DNA of 64,000 bases from CAVZOY01 sp963777095. GTDB lineage: Bacteria > Actinomycetota > Actinomycetes > Mycobacteriales > Geodermatophilaceae. Location: assembly GCA_963777095.1 (NCBI GenBank), contig CAVZOY010000003.1:186001-250000 (forward strand), given 5' to 3'. Shown here one piece after another: positions 56,536 to 64,000 of the stretch; position 1 is the first letter of the stretch, and each line of letters begins with the position of its first letter. The notes under the pieces were generated by a model that saw nothing but the letters and a program-made list of their open reading frames with translations, was not told the DNA's origin and made no database searches. The translations under genes and the position numbers were made by a program.

Positions 56536-56612
56536 GGGTGCCGGCAGGCACGGATCCGGAGCCGGATGACGACCTCGCGGACCTCACCAACCGCTGGGCA
56601 AGTTCTCTGGTG

Positions 56613-57014
56613 CTAGCTGTCGTTCCGCCATGAGCCATAGGACGAGACGGTCTCGGTTACGAGTAGCCCTACGGAGATGAGGTTGGCGAGGAGCGCCCCG
56701 CCGGAAAGTGACACGACCGTGGCAGTGGCTCCGGCGGTGAGTCCCTCGGACGAGATCTGGGAGGCGTACACCCACACGCAGGTGGCCGCGATCAATTGAA
56801 GATCCGCCACGAGGCTGGTCGCCAGATGAACTGCACCGAGGTGCGTCCGGTCACCGAATTTGAGTCCTGTGGCGATCAGGTTGATGATCACGGCCGCGAA
56901 CAGCTCGTACTCGTTGTGGACCGCGGGGTCGGAAATGTCACCGACGAAGAAGCCGAAGTTCAGCGTCGCGGCGAGCAGGACGAAGAAGCCGAAAACGACC
57001 TTGCCGAGGTTCAG
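56613..57014 (-). CDS. DUF6394 family membrane protein, probable CTG start
   Basis: 133 residues with four helices: NLGKVVFGFFVLLAATLNFG, YELFAAVIINLIATGLKFGD, HLATSLVADLQLIAATCVWV and LSGGALLANLISVGLLVTET. The family (DUF6394) is of unknown function. Homologous N-termini begin with M-N-L; here the codon is CTG at 57014-57012, with AGGTGA correctly spaced upstream and a stop two codons before. The only conventional start, GTG 56891, would remove the first helix. It lies upstream of the Trk/Kdp potassium genes. Confidence 0.7.
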   Translation of the reverse strand: MNLGKVVFGFFVLLAATLNFGFFVGDISDPAVHNEYELFAAVIINLIATGLKFGDRTHLGAVHLATSLVADLQLIAATCVWVYASQISSEGLTAGATATVVSLSGGALLANLISVGLLVTETVSSYGSWRNDS

Positions 57015-57144
57015 GGGACGTCACCTGGCTCCGGAGCAAGGCGCATGACTGCCGTCGAGGACGGTGGCCGCGTTGCGCGGTCGACAGAGCCCGTGACAGC
57101 CCAGCGGCCCCTGCTGCGCCGTTCCGAGGGGGGACGCGGCTCGC

Positions 57145-57336
57145 TCACGGAAGGATCCCCGCTCCGAGCAAGGCCAGGGCGAACCCCACGACGAGCAGGG
57201 CTGACCGGGTGATCACGTGTCTCGCGGCGTGTTCTCCGGGCAGGGCAACGTAGTGGAGGTAGCCGGCGTAGGCGATAAGCGCCATTCCGGCGGCCATCGT
57301 CACGATCGCGAGGGCAGCGCGCAGGTCCTCACCCAT
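57145..57336 (-). CDS. Small two-helix membrane protein
   Basis: 63 residues with two membrane segments (LAIVTMAAGMALIAYAGYLH and ALLVVGFALALLGAGILP) joined by a short charged loop (GEHAARHVITR). It starts 27 bases after the TrkA gene stop on the same strand and is probably in the same operon, perhaps an accessory subunit. No family is recognised. Confidence 0.55.
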   Translation of the reverse strand: MGEDLRAALAIVTMAAGMALIAYAGYLHYVALPGEHAARHVITRSALLVVGFALALLGAGILP

Positions 57337-57363
57337 GTCGATGACCTCGCCAGGCGCCGCCGT

Positions 57364-58026
57364 TCACTGCAGCTCCACAAAGCGTTCGACGTCGGCGGGC
57401 CGTCCGGCGATCACGATTACGGCCCCGTACGTGAGGGTCGTGTCGTAGTCGGCGTGGGTGTAGGACGCCTGGTTCTCCGGCTTGACCGAGACCACGGTGA
57501 CGTGGTGCTTCTTGCGCAGGCCGGAGTCGCCCAGCGGCACGCCGACGAGCTCGTTCGGCGGCTTGGTCTTGGCGAACACCCACTGCGGATCGAGCTCGAC
57601 CCAGTCCAGGAGCCGCCCCGAGACCAGGTGGGCGATCCGTTCCCCCATGTCCTGCTCGGGAAAGACGACGTGGTGAGCGCCGACGCGCTCGAGGATGGTC
57701 GCCTGCTGGCGGCTGACGGCCTTGGCCCAGATGTCGCGGATCTCCAGCTCGGCCAGCAGCGCCGTGGTGAGGATGCTGGCCTCCAGGTCGTTTCCGATGG
57801 CGACCATGGCGCGGGTGAAGTCGCCGATGCCGATCTCGCGCAGCGCGTCGGGGTCGGTGGAGTCGGCGACGACGATCTGGCCGAGCTGTCCGGACAGCCG
57901 CTGGACGACGTCGGGGCGGTTGTCGACGGCGAGCACCTCGGTGCCGCCGCGGGCCAGCTCCAGAGCGAGCGCGGTGCCGAACCGGCCCAGGCCGATGACG
58001 GCGACGGGGTCCTTGTGGCTAGCCAA
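57364..58026 (-). CDS. TrkA-N (KtrA-like) potassium channel regulatory subunit
   Basis: 220 residues. The RCK N-domain is KDPVAVIGLGRFGTALALEL (G-x-G-x-x-G) with ADSTDPDALREIGIGDFTRA and AMVAIGNDLEASILTTALLA. The TrkA-C domain is LVGVPLGDSGLRKKHHVTVV. TTG 58026 is chosen as the start because GAGGAGAGGA lies 8 bases upstream; the longer frame from GTG 58071 would be unusual. It overlaps the 3' end of the TrkH gene by 8 bases. It gates the partner channel according to nucleotide binding. Confidence 0.92.
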   Translation of the reverse strand: MASHKDPVAVIGLGRFGTALALELARGGTEVLAVDNRPDVVQRLSGQLGQIVVADSTDPDALREIGIGDFTRAMVAIGNDLEASILTTALLAELEIRDIWAKAVSRQQATILERVGAHHVVFPEQDMGERIAHLVSGRLLDWVELDPQWVFAKTKPPNELVGVPLGDSGLRKKHHVTVVSVKPENQASYTHADYDTTLTYGAVIVIAGRPADVERFVELQ

Positions 58027-59389
58027 CGATGGTCCTCTCCTCGGGGAGCTGGTGGCGGCGGGCGCGCTCACGCAGCGCCAGCCCCGATGCCAAAGTGAGG
58101 GGCCCGATCCGGCCGATGTACATGAGCAGCACCAGCAGCACTTGCGCGGCGGCGGGCAGGTCGGCGGTGATGCCGGTGGACAACCCGACGGTGGCGAACG
58201 CGGAGATGACCTCGAACAGCACCTGGTCCAGGCTGAAGTCGGAGAGTGCCTCCATCAGGAACGTGGCGACGGCGACCAGGCCGATTGCCAGCAGGGCGAT
58301 CGCCAGCGCCTGGCGCTGGTTGGTGCCGGGCACCCGGCGCCGGCCGACCTCGACGTCGGGGTCGCCGCGCATCTCTGCCCACAGCACGTAGGCCAGCAGG
58401 CCGAAGGTGGTGACCTTGATGCCGCCGGCGGTGCCGGCGGACCCGCCGCCGATGAACATGAGCGCGTCGGTGAACAGCAGAGTCTCGGGCGCGAAGGCGG
58501 CGACGTCGAGGTTGTTGAAGCCCGCGGTGCGGGGCATCACGCCGGCGACGAAGGCGGCCAGTAGCCGGTCACCCGTTCCGAGTCCGCCGAGGGTGTCGGG
58601 GTTGCGTCCCTCGAAGACCAGCATCCCGGCCCAGCCGAGCAGGAGCAGGACGACGGTGACGATGACGGTGATGCGGGTCAGTACCGACCATGTCGTCGGC
58701 CGCCGCCAGTTGCGGGCCAGTTCGAACACCACCGGGAATCCCAGCCCTCCGAGGATGACCGCGACGGCGATGGGCAGGCTGATCCACGGGTCGCCGGCGA
58801 AGCCGATGAGGTTGTCCCGATAGGGGGAGAAGCCGGCGTTGTTGAAGGCTGAGATGGAGTGGAACACCCCGTCGTACACCGCGCCCGGCAGTGAATCGTC
58901 GTAGGCGAGCGTGAACCGGACCGTCAGGACCGTCGCGATGACGGCCTCGGTGGACAGGCTGAAGACCACAACACGACCGACGACCCGGCGGACATCCGAG
59001 GGGGACAGCGCCTTCGTCTCTGCCTGTGCGATCAGGCGTGCTCGCAGACCCAGCCGGCGCGAGAGCAGCAGGGCCAGCAGGGTGGCCAGCGTCATGATCC
59101 CCAGCCCGCCCACCTGGATGCAGAGCAGGATCACGGCCTGCCCGAAGCCAGACCAGTAGGTGCCGGTGTCCACGGTCACCAGGCCGGTGACGCAGACAGC
59201 CGAGGTCGCGTGGAACAGCGCCGTCAGGAAGTCGGCCCGCCCCGGCCCGGCGGTCGCGACTGGCAGAGACAACAGCGCCGTGCCGACTGCTACGGCGGTC
59301 GCGAACGCGATCGCGATCACCCGCCCCGGGTGCCCGAACCCCTTGGCAGCCCGGGATTGACCGGCTCGACTGGGCAGCGTCTGGGTCAC
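58019..59389 (-). CDS. TrkH/KtrB family potassium uptake protein
   Basis: 456 residues with the four M1-P-M2 repeats. Selectivity-loop motifs include FHATSAVCVTGLVTVDTG, FHSISAFNNAGFSPYRDNL, VAGVMPRTAGFNNLDVAAF and FEVISAFATVGLSTGITADL, each with the conserved Gly. The intramembrane loop GGGSAGTAGGIKVTTFGLLA is intact. It imports potassium driven by the membrane potential or Na+, with the TrkA-like protein as gate. The GTG at 59389 begins a basic N-terminus. Confidence 0.94.
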   Translation of the reverse strand: MTQTLPSRAGQSRAAKGFGHPGRVIAIAFATAVAVGTALLSLPVATAGPGRADFLTALFHATSAVCVTGLVTVDTGTYWSGFGQAVILLCIQVGGLGIMTLATLLALLLSRRLGLRARLIAQAETKALSPSDVRRVVGRVVVFSLSTEAVIATVLTVRFTLAYDDSLPGAVYDGVFHSISAFNNAGFSPYRDNLIGFAGDPWISLPIAVAVILGGLGFPVVFELARNWRRPTTWSVLTRITVIVTVVLLLLGWAGMLVFEGRNPDTLGGLGTGDRLLAAFVAGVMPRTAGFNNLDVAAFAPETLLFTDALMFIGGGSAGTAGGIKVTTFGLLAYVLWAEMRGDPDVEVGRRRVPGTNQRQALAIALLAIGLVAVATFLMEALSDFSLDQVLFEVISAFATVGLSTGITADLPAAAQVLLVLLMYIGRIGPLTLASGLALRERARRHQLPEERTIVG

Positions 59390-59814
59390 TGCGGTCCCGC
59401 CTGTGACCTGCGACTGGTGGCGGGCTCAGCGGCGATCGGCCCCGTCGCTGCCCGGAGGGCCAGGAGGATCGCCGGGATGGCGTTGGTTCCGCCGCCCGAA
59501 CGACCATCGGTCCCGAGCGCCGGGCCGGGCGAGTCCACCGTCAACGCTCCCTCCGCCACTCCTCGATGGCCCACGACCCCCTGGCCGACCGTGAACGCGC
59601 CCGCGCGTCGGCACGGTGGTGTCGGTACAAGCCCGGCCCACCATGCGCGCCAGAACGCCAGGGGCGATGCGGGCTGGCCGGATCTTGACGATTTCTTAGC
59701 GCCCGCGACCCAACCGATGTGCGCCCAGACGTCTTGACGCCGACGCGAGATGGACGGCCTGGGTGGGGAGGGGTCCGCGCCGAGCCGGCTGCCGTCAGCC
59801 GCTCTGTTGTCGGT
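59390..59814. other. Intergenic region between TrkH and KdpE genes
   Basis: No supported gene in 425 bp. It separates the Trk pair from kdpE/kdpD, which share the same strand, and should contain the trkH promoter. I see no clear operator. Confidence 0.5.
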
Positions 59815-60489
59815 TCAGGGGGTGAAGCGGTATCCCATGCCCGGCTCGGTCCGCAGGTAGCGCGGGTGGGCGGGGTCTGGTTCGAGCTTGCGTCGCAGCT
59901 GGGCGAGGTAGACGCGCAGGTAGTTGGTTTCCCGCTCGTAGGCCGGCCCCCACACCGACTGCAGCAGCTGACGTTGACTGATCAGCCTTCCCGGATGACG
60001 GACCAACGGCTCGAGCAGTCCCCACTCGGTCGGCGTGAGTCGGACCTGGACTCCGCCCGCCGTGACCTGACGGTCGGCCAGATCGACGGTGAAGTGGTCT
60101 GTCGCGACGATCGAGTTGGTCGGCTCGCTGGGGCCGCGACGGAGCGCGGCGCGGAGCCGCGCCAGTAGCTCGCCCATGTCGAAGGGCTTGGTCACGTAGT
60201 CGTCCGCTCCGGCGTCCAGGGCGCGCACCTTGTCCTGGCTGTCGGCGCGGGCGGAGAGCACCACCACCGGACCGGTGTAGGAGGGGCGGAGCCCGGCGAG
60301 CACCTCGGCGCCGTCGAGGTCGGGGAGGCCGAGATCCAGGACGACAACGTCGGGAGGCAGCGCATCGGCCTGCCGCAGCCCCGTCCGGCCGTCAGGGGCG
60401 GTGTCCACGTCGTGTCCGGCCGCGCGCAGTGTGATCCGCAGCGCCCGCAACAGCTGTGGATCGTCGTCGATCACGAGCACCCGGCTCAT
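59815..60489 (-). CDS. kdpE: KdpE-like OmpR-family response regulator
   Basis: 224 residues. The receiver has VLVIDDDPQLLRALRITLRA, the phosphoacceptor in DVVVLDLGLPDLDGAEVLAG and the Lys in DDYVTKPFDMGELLARLRAA. The winged helix C-terminal domain is RLTPTEWGLLEPLVRHPGRL, ERETNYLRVYLAQLRRKLEP and YLRTEPGMGYRF, typical of KdpE. Its ATG overlaps the KdpD stop by 4 bases. No kdpFABC genes occur in the window; the nearest possible targets are the Trk genes downstream. Confidence 0.93.
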   Translation of the reverse strand: MSRVLVIDDDPQLLRALRITLRAAGHDVDTAPDGRTGLRQADALPPDVVVLDLGLPDLDGAEVLAGLRPSYTGPVVVLSARADSQDKVRALDAGADDYVTKPFDMGELLARLRAALRRGPSEPTNSIVATDHFTVDLADRQVTAGGVQVRLTPTEWGLLEPLVRHPGRLISQRQLLQSVWGPAYERETNYLRVYLAQLRRKLEPDPAHPRYLRTEPGMGYRFTP

Positions 60490-63023
60490 CGTGCTGCCGC
60501 CGTGGCCGTCGTCGGCGCGGCGTTCGAGGCAGCGTTGGCCACGCCCAGGGACACCACCATCGTGACCCCGCCGCCAGGAGTGTCCTCGACCGTGAGCGCG
60601 CCTCCCATCGCCTCGGTCAGTCCACGGGCGACAGCCAGACCGAGCCCGACCCCCTGACCGGACGGTGAGTCACCCAGCCGTTGGAAGGCGATGAACACCC
60701 GCTCGCGGTCGGCGAGTGGGATCCCCGGTCCTCGGTCGGTCACCCTCAGCTCGACCCGCCCGCCGACCGCCCCGGCCGTCAGGGAGATCGGCCCGCGGGG
60801 CGCGTGCCGTGCCGCGTTGCTGATCAGGTTGGCGGCGACGCGCTCGAGCAGGCCTGGGTCGGCGATGACGGCGGGCAGGTCGTCGGACCAGAGCAGATGC
60901 ACGCGATCCTGCTGGTCGGCGTCCAGCCAAGTCAGCGCCCGGGCGACGACCTCGGGCAGATCCGACGGGCTCAGCGCGGGAGTCACCGCGCCGGCCTGCA
61001 ACCGGCTCATGTCCAGCAGGTTGTCCACCAACGCAGCCAGCCGGTCAGCTGAGGCGTCCACCGTCTCCACCAGTTCGGCCCGGTCGGCCTCGGAGAGGCG
61101 CAGGTCCGTGGACCGGAGCGCCGAGGACGCTGCCTTGATCCCGGCCAGCGGGGTGCGCAGGTCATGGCTGACCGCGGCCAGCAGCGCTGTCCGCATGCTG
61201 TCTGCGGCGGCGAGGCGAGCGGCCTCGGCGGCCTGCGCGGCCAATCGGCCCTGCTGGAGTGCGACGGCGGCCTGCTCGGCGAACGCGACGAGGACCCGGC
61301 GGTCGCTCGCGGAGAGGGGGCGCCCGCACAGTCGCAGCGTCAGAGCGTCGGTGATGGCGACCTCGTCGGTGGTCTGGGGGGTGGGGTCGCCGCAGGAGCC
61401 GACTGTTCGCTGGCCGGTATCGGTGCGCTCGACCATCGTTACCGTGGTCAGGCCGAACGCCTCGCGGATCTGTTCGAGCAGCTTGGGCAGACCGTGGTCG
61501 CCGGCGAGCACCGATCTGGACAGCGAGGCGAGCATCGCCGTCTCCGCGCGGGATCGGGCGGCGTCGGCGGCCCGGCGAGCTGACCGGTCCACGACGGTGG
61601 CCACGGCGATCGCTGTGAGCAGGTACGCGCCGAGCGCGATCAGGTTGTCGAGACGGTCCACGTGCAGCCGGCCGGTGGGCGGGGTGAAGAACCAGTTCAC
61701 GGACAAGGCGCTGACCACTGCCGCGGCCAAGGCGGGCCACAGGCCCCCGACCAGAGCAACGGCGAGAACCAGCGGCAGGAACACCAGCATGACCCCGGCG
61801 AGCGACAGAGCGCCGGCGGCGGCCAGGCACGCCGCCGTGAGGGCCGGAATGCCCAACACGGTGAGGGACAGCCCCAGCCACCGGCGGCGAGGATCGAGCG
61901 CGCCCGTGAGAGGCGGCAACCGGAGGCGGTCTCCGCCGGCGGCGGCATGGGTGACGATGTGGACGTCGATCTCTCCCGAGCGCGCGACCACTTCCCCGCC
62001 GATCCCCGCCCGTATCGCCCGAGCCCAGCGGGAGCGGCGGCTGGTGCCGATGACCAGCTGGGTGGCCTCCGCGGCGCGCGCGAACTCCAGCAGCGCCCCC
62101 GGGATGTCGTCCCCAACAACCTGGTGGAAGCTGCCTCCCAGGTTCTCCACCAGCTGACGCTGCCGCTGCAGCGCGATGGTCGACGCTCCGTCCGGGCCGT
62201 CGCCCGACAGCACGTGCACCGCCAGGAGGTCGATCTCGCCGCCCCGGGCGGAACGGGAAGCGATCCTGGCGCCGCGCCGGATGAGTGTGTCGCCCTCGGG
62301 GCCGCCGGTCAGGGCAACCACCACCCGCTCCCGCGCCGCCCACACGTGATCGATGGCGTGCTCGGCCCGGTACCGCCGCAGGCCCTCGTCGACCCGGTCG
62401 GCCAGCCACAGCAGGGCAAGCTCGCGCAGCGCGGTCAGGTTGCCGAGGCGGAAGTAGTTCCCCATCGCGGCGTCGATCTTCTCGGCCGGGTAGACGTTGC
62501 CGTGCGCCAGCCGCCGGCGCAGCGCCTCAGGGGACATGTCGACCAGCTCGATCTGGTCGGACCGACGCACGACCGCGTCGGGCACCGTCTCCTGGGGCGG
62601 GACGCCGGTGATCTGCTCGACGACGTCGCTGAGGCTCTCCAGATGTTGCACGTTCACCGTGGTGAGTACGCTGATGCCGGCGTCCAGCACTTCTTCGATG
62701 TCCTCCCACCGCTTCACGTGCCGGCTACCGGGAGCGTTGGTGTGAGCGATGTCGTCGATGAGGACAACCTGCGGGCAGCGGGCGAGCACCCCTTCGACGT
62801 CCAGCTCCGACACGGAGGACCCGTCGCGCGTAACCTTGCTGCGGGGGAGGACCTCGAGTCCGGACAACTGCTCGGCGGTGTGGGTCCGGCCGTGGGTCTC
62901 CACGAGGCCGACGACCACGTCCGTGCCCCGGGAGCGCCGACGATGCGCCTCACCAAGCATCGCGTACGTCTTCCCGACACCGGGCGCGGCGCCGAGGTAG
63001 ATGCGCAGAATGCCGCGGGTCAT
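60486..63023 (-). CDS. kdpD: KdpD-like sensor histidine kinase
   Basis: 845 residues. The N-terminal KdpD domain has a Walker A (IYLGAAPGVGKTYAMLGEAH) and VVVGLVETHGRTHTAEQLSG. A universal-stress-protein domain follows (RVVVALTGGPEGDTLIRRGA). Four helices lie in LGIPALTAACLAAAGALSLA to AVVSALSVNWFFTPPTGRLH. A GAF-like domain precedes the HisKA box (LLAAVSHDLRTPLAGIKAAS) and the HATPase boxes (VAANLISNAARHAPRG, RVTDRGPGIPLADRERVFIA, GVGLGLAVARGLTEAMGG). ATG 63023 is used; ATG 63032 is equally possible. It senses potassium or ionic stress and phosphorylates KdpE. Confidence 0.94.
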   Translation of the reverse strand: MTRGILRIYLGAAPGVGKTYAMLGEAHRRRSRGTDVVVGLVETHGRTHTAEQLSGLEVLPRSKVTRDGSSVSELDVEGVLARCPQVVLIDDIAHTNAPGSRHVKRWEDIEEVLDAGISVLTTVNVQHLESLSDVVEQITGVPPQETVPDAVVRRSDQIELVDMSPEALRRRLAHGNVYPAEKIDAAMGNYFRLGNLTALRELALLWLADRVDEGLRRYRAEHAIDHVWAARERVVVALTGGPEGDTLIRRGARIASRSARGGEIDLLAVHVLSGDGPDGASTIALQRQRQLVENLGGSFHQVVGDDIPGALLEFARAAEATQLVIGTSRRSRWARAIRAGIGGEVVARSGEIDVHIVTHAAAGGDRLRLPPLTGALDPRRRWLGLSLTVLGIPALTAACLAAAGALSLAGVMLVFLPLVLAVALVGGLWPALAAAVVSALSVNWFFTPPTGRLHVDRLDNLIALGAYLLTAIAVATVVDRSARRAADAARSRAETAMLASLSRSVLAGDHGLPKLLEQIREAFGLTTVTMVERTDTGQRTVGSCGDPTPQTTDEVAITDALTLRLCGRPLSASDRRVLVAFAEQAAVALQQGRLAAQAAEAARLAAADSMRTALLAAVSHDLRTPLAGIKAASSALRSTDLRLSEADRAELVETVDASADRLAALVDNLLDMSRLQAGAVTPALSPSDLPEVVARALTWLDADQQDRVHLLWSDDLPAVIADPGLLERVAANLISNAARHAPRGPISLTAGAVGGRVELRVTDRGPGIPLADRERVFIAFQRLGDSPSGQGVGLGLAVARGLTEAMGGALTVEDTPGGGVTMVVSLGVANAASNAAPTTATAAAR

Positions 63024-63085
63024 AGCCCTCATGATCGTCCGCCTGAGCAGTTCCGAGGCCCGCCGGGCGTGAGCCGCTGGGAAGC

Positions 63086-63105
63086 GTGGTGCCACGATGG
63101 TGGCC
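63086..63105. repeat. Dispersed repeat, copy f
   Basis: The exact 20-mer GTGGTGCCACGATGGTGGCC, identical to 42969-42988. Similarity to copy b extends about 30 bases further (CCGAACGAGCCGTTC here, CCAATGAGTCCGTTC there). It lies between the KdpD and MetE-like genes. Confidence 0.6.
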
Positions 63106-63160
63106 GAACGAGCCGTTCAGGGTCGTCCTTCGTGGTCCACCGACGGCATCAGATGGGGGA

Positions 63161-64000
63161 TCAGCCCCATACCTCCGCGGCCGTCTCCACGATGAGTTCC
63201 AGCTTGGCGATCTGCTCGTCGCGAGTCAGCGCGTTGCCCTCGACAGTGGAGGAGAACCCGCACTGCCCCGACAGCGCCAGCTGGTCGAGCGGCACGAACG
63301 ACGCCGCCTCGTCGATCCGCCGCTTCAGGTCGTCCTTGTTCTCCAGCTGCGGACGCTTCGTCGTCACCAGGCCGAGGACGACGCGCTTGCCCGGTGGCAC
63401 GAACCGCAGCGGCTCGAACCCGCCGGACCGAGCGTCGTCGTACTCGAGGAAGAAGCCGTCGACGTCGAGTCCGGCGAACAGCGCCTCGGCGACGAAGTCG
63501 TAACCGCCTTCTGCAACCCACGAGGAGCGGAAGTTGCCACGGCACATGTGAGTCGTGACCGTCAGCCCCGCGGGCCGGTCGGCGAGCGCCGCGTTGATCT
63601 GTCGGATGTAGCGCTCGTGCAGGTGATCGGCGTCGCGGCCCTGGGCGGCGATCTCGGCGCGCTGGGCGGGGTCGTTGAGGTAGGCCAGGCTGGTGTCGTC
63701 GAACTGCAGGTACGTACAGCCCTGCGCGGCGATGCCCCGGACCTGCTGGCTGTAGGCGGCGGACAGGGCGTCCCAGAACGAGTCCTCGTCGGGATAGACC
63801 TTCGGATCGATCGCCGCCGCCCCGCCGCGGTAGTGGACCATCGACGGGGAGGGAATGGTCAGCTTCGCCGTCTGCCCCTCCCCGACGACCGACTGCAGGA
63901 ACGCGAAGTCCCGCCCGAAGATCGGCTCGTCGATCCTGAGCGGACCGTCGACGTGCAGCCCCGCCGGCGTGAAGTCGATCGTGCCGTCGGCGTTCTTGAA
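63161..64000 (-). CDS. MetE-like cobalamin-independent methyltransferase (5' end outside window)
   Basis: 280 codons are present and the frame is open to the window edge. The C-terminal catalytic (TIM-barrel) domain of the MetE family is recognised by GIAAQGCTYLQFDDTSLAYL and the zinc ligands in GLTVTTHMCRGNF (His, Cys), GFFLEYDDARSG (Glu) and LALSGQCGFSSTVEGNAL (Cys). Single-domain homologues of about 370 residues occur widely in actinomycetes, and their methyl acceptor is often not homocysteine. The end ETAAEVWG and TAG is complete. Confidence 0.9.
   Translation of the reverse strand, partial: FKNADGTIDFTPAGLHVDGPLRIDEPIFGRDFAFLQSVVGEGQTAKLTIPSPSMVHYRGGAAAIDPKVYPDEDSFWDALSAAYSQQVRGIAAQGCTYLQFDDTSLAYLNDPAQRAEIAAQGRDADHLHERYIRQINAALADRPAGLTVTTHMCRGNFRSSWVAEGGYDFVAEALFAGLDVDGFFLEYDDARSGGFEPLRFVPPGKRVVLGLVTTKRPQLENKDDLKRRIDEAASFVPLDQLALSGQCGFSSTVEGNALTRDEQIAKLELIVETAAEVWG

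Overview
The window is high-GC DNA (coding regions with strong G/C at third codon positions, many GTG starts, 4-base stop/start overlaps) from an actinomycete. The gene content (NarL-type two-component sets, CopCD/YcnI/SCO1 copper cluster, DUF5994, DUF6510, DUF6394) would fit Geodermatophilaceae such as Blastococcus, Geodermatophilus or Modestobacter; that family-level guess is inference.

Layout. Positions 1-24,620 are core-like: three histidine kinase/LuxR-type response regulator sets with small membrane proteins (1-7,900), a secreted beta-propeller-like protein, a divergent MarR/YceI pair, TypA, DUF5994, an epimerase, a TauE/SafE exporter preceded by a short RRHVDLLRVC-type leader peptide, an ECF sigma factor, and a tightly overlapping operon anti-sigma - CopC/CopD - YcnI - SCO1 - membrane protein, followed by an M23 peptidase, an AraC-type regulator and a VOC protein.

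Positions 24,734-56,210 are an accretion zone built on a tRNA-Ala(GGC) gene. The 3' part of the tRNA recurs at 39,318, 41,607 and (decayed) 56,127. Each copy is followed by a version of the tRNA terminator, and the first three also by a tyrosine-integrase gene or remnant. The first element (about 14.6 kb) holds integrase, excisionase, an operon of two membrane proteins plus a CHAT-family protease (the best candidate here for an undescribed, probably defensive, system), DUF429 and RusA-like genes, two CBASS-like modules (CD-NTase plus a Cap15-like 2TM beta-rich effector), and an 8 x 37 bp minisatellite. The second element (2.3 kb) carries one DUF4062 gene. The third, degenerate one holds a membrane protein with six 26-residue repeats, a giant cyclase/AAA/TPR regulator, two epoxide hydrolases, a thioredoxin-like protein lacking the second active-site Cys, a molybdopterin oxidoreductase/flavin reductase pair, FabG, a fused KAS III protein, and IS3 debris.

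Positions 56,613-64,000 return to core-like genes: DUF6394, a TrkA/TrkH potassium uptake pair, KdpE/KdpD sensors (no kdpFABC in the window) and a MetE-like methyltransferase cut by the window end.

About 15 otherwise conserved genes are broken by single-base indels with homology continuing in the next frame. This looks more like an indel-prone assembly than gene decay, although the integrase remnant at 39.4 kb also has true nonsense changes.
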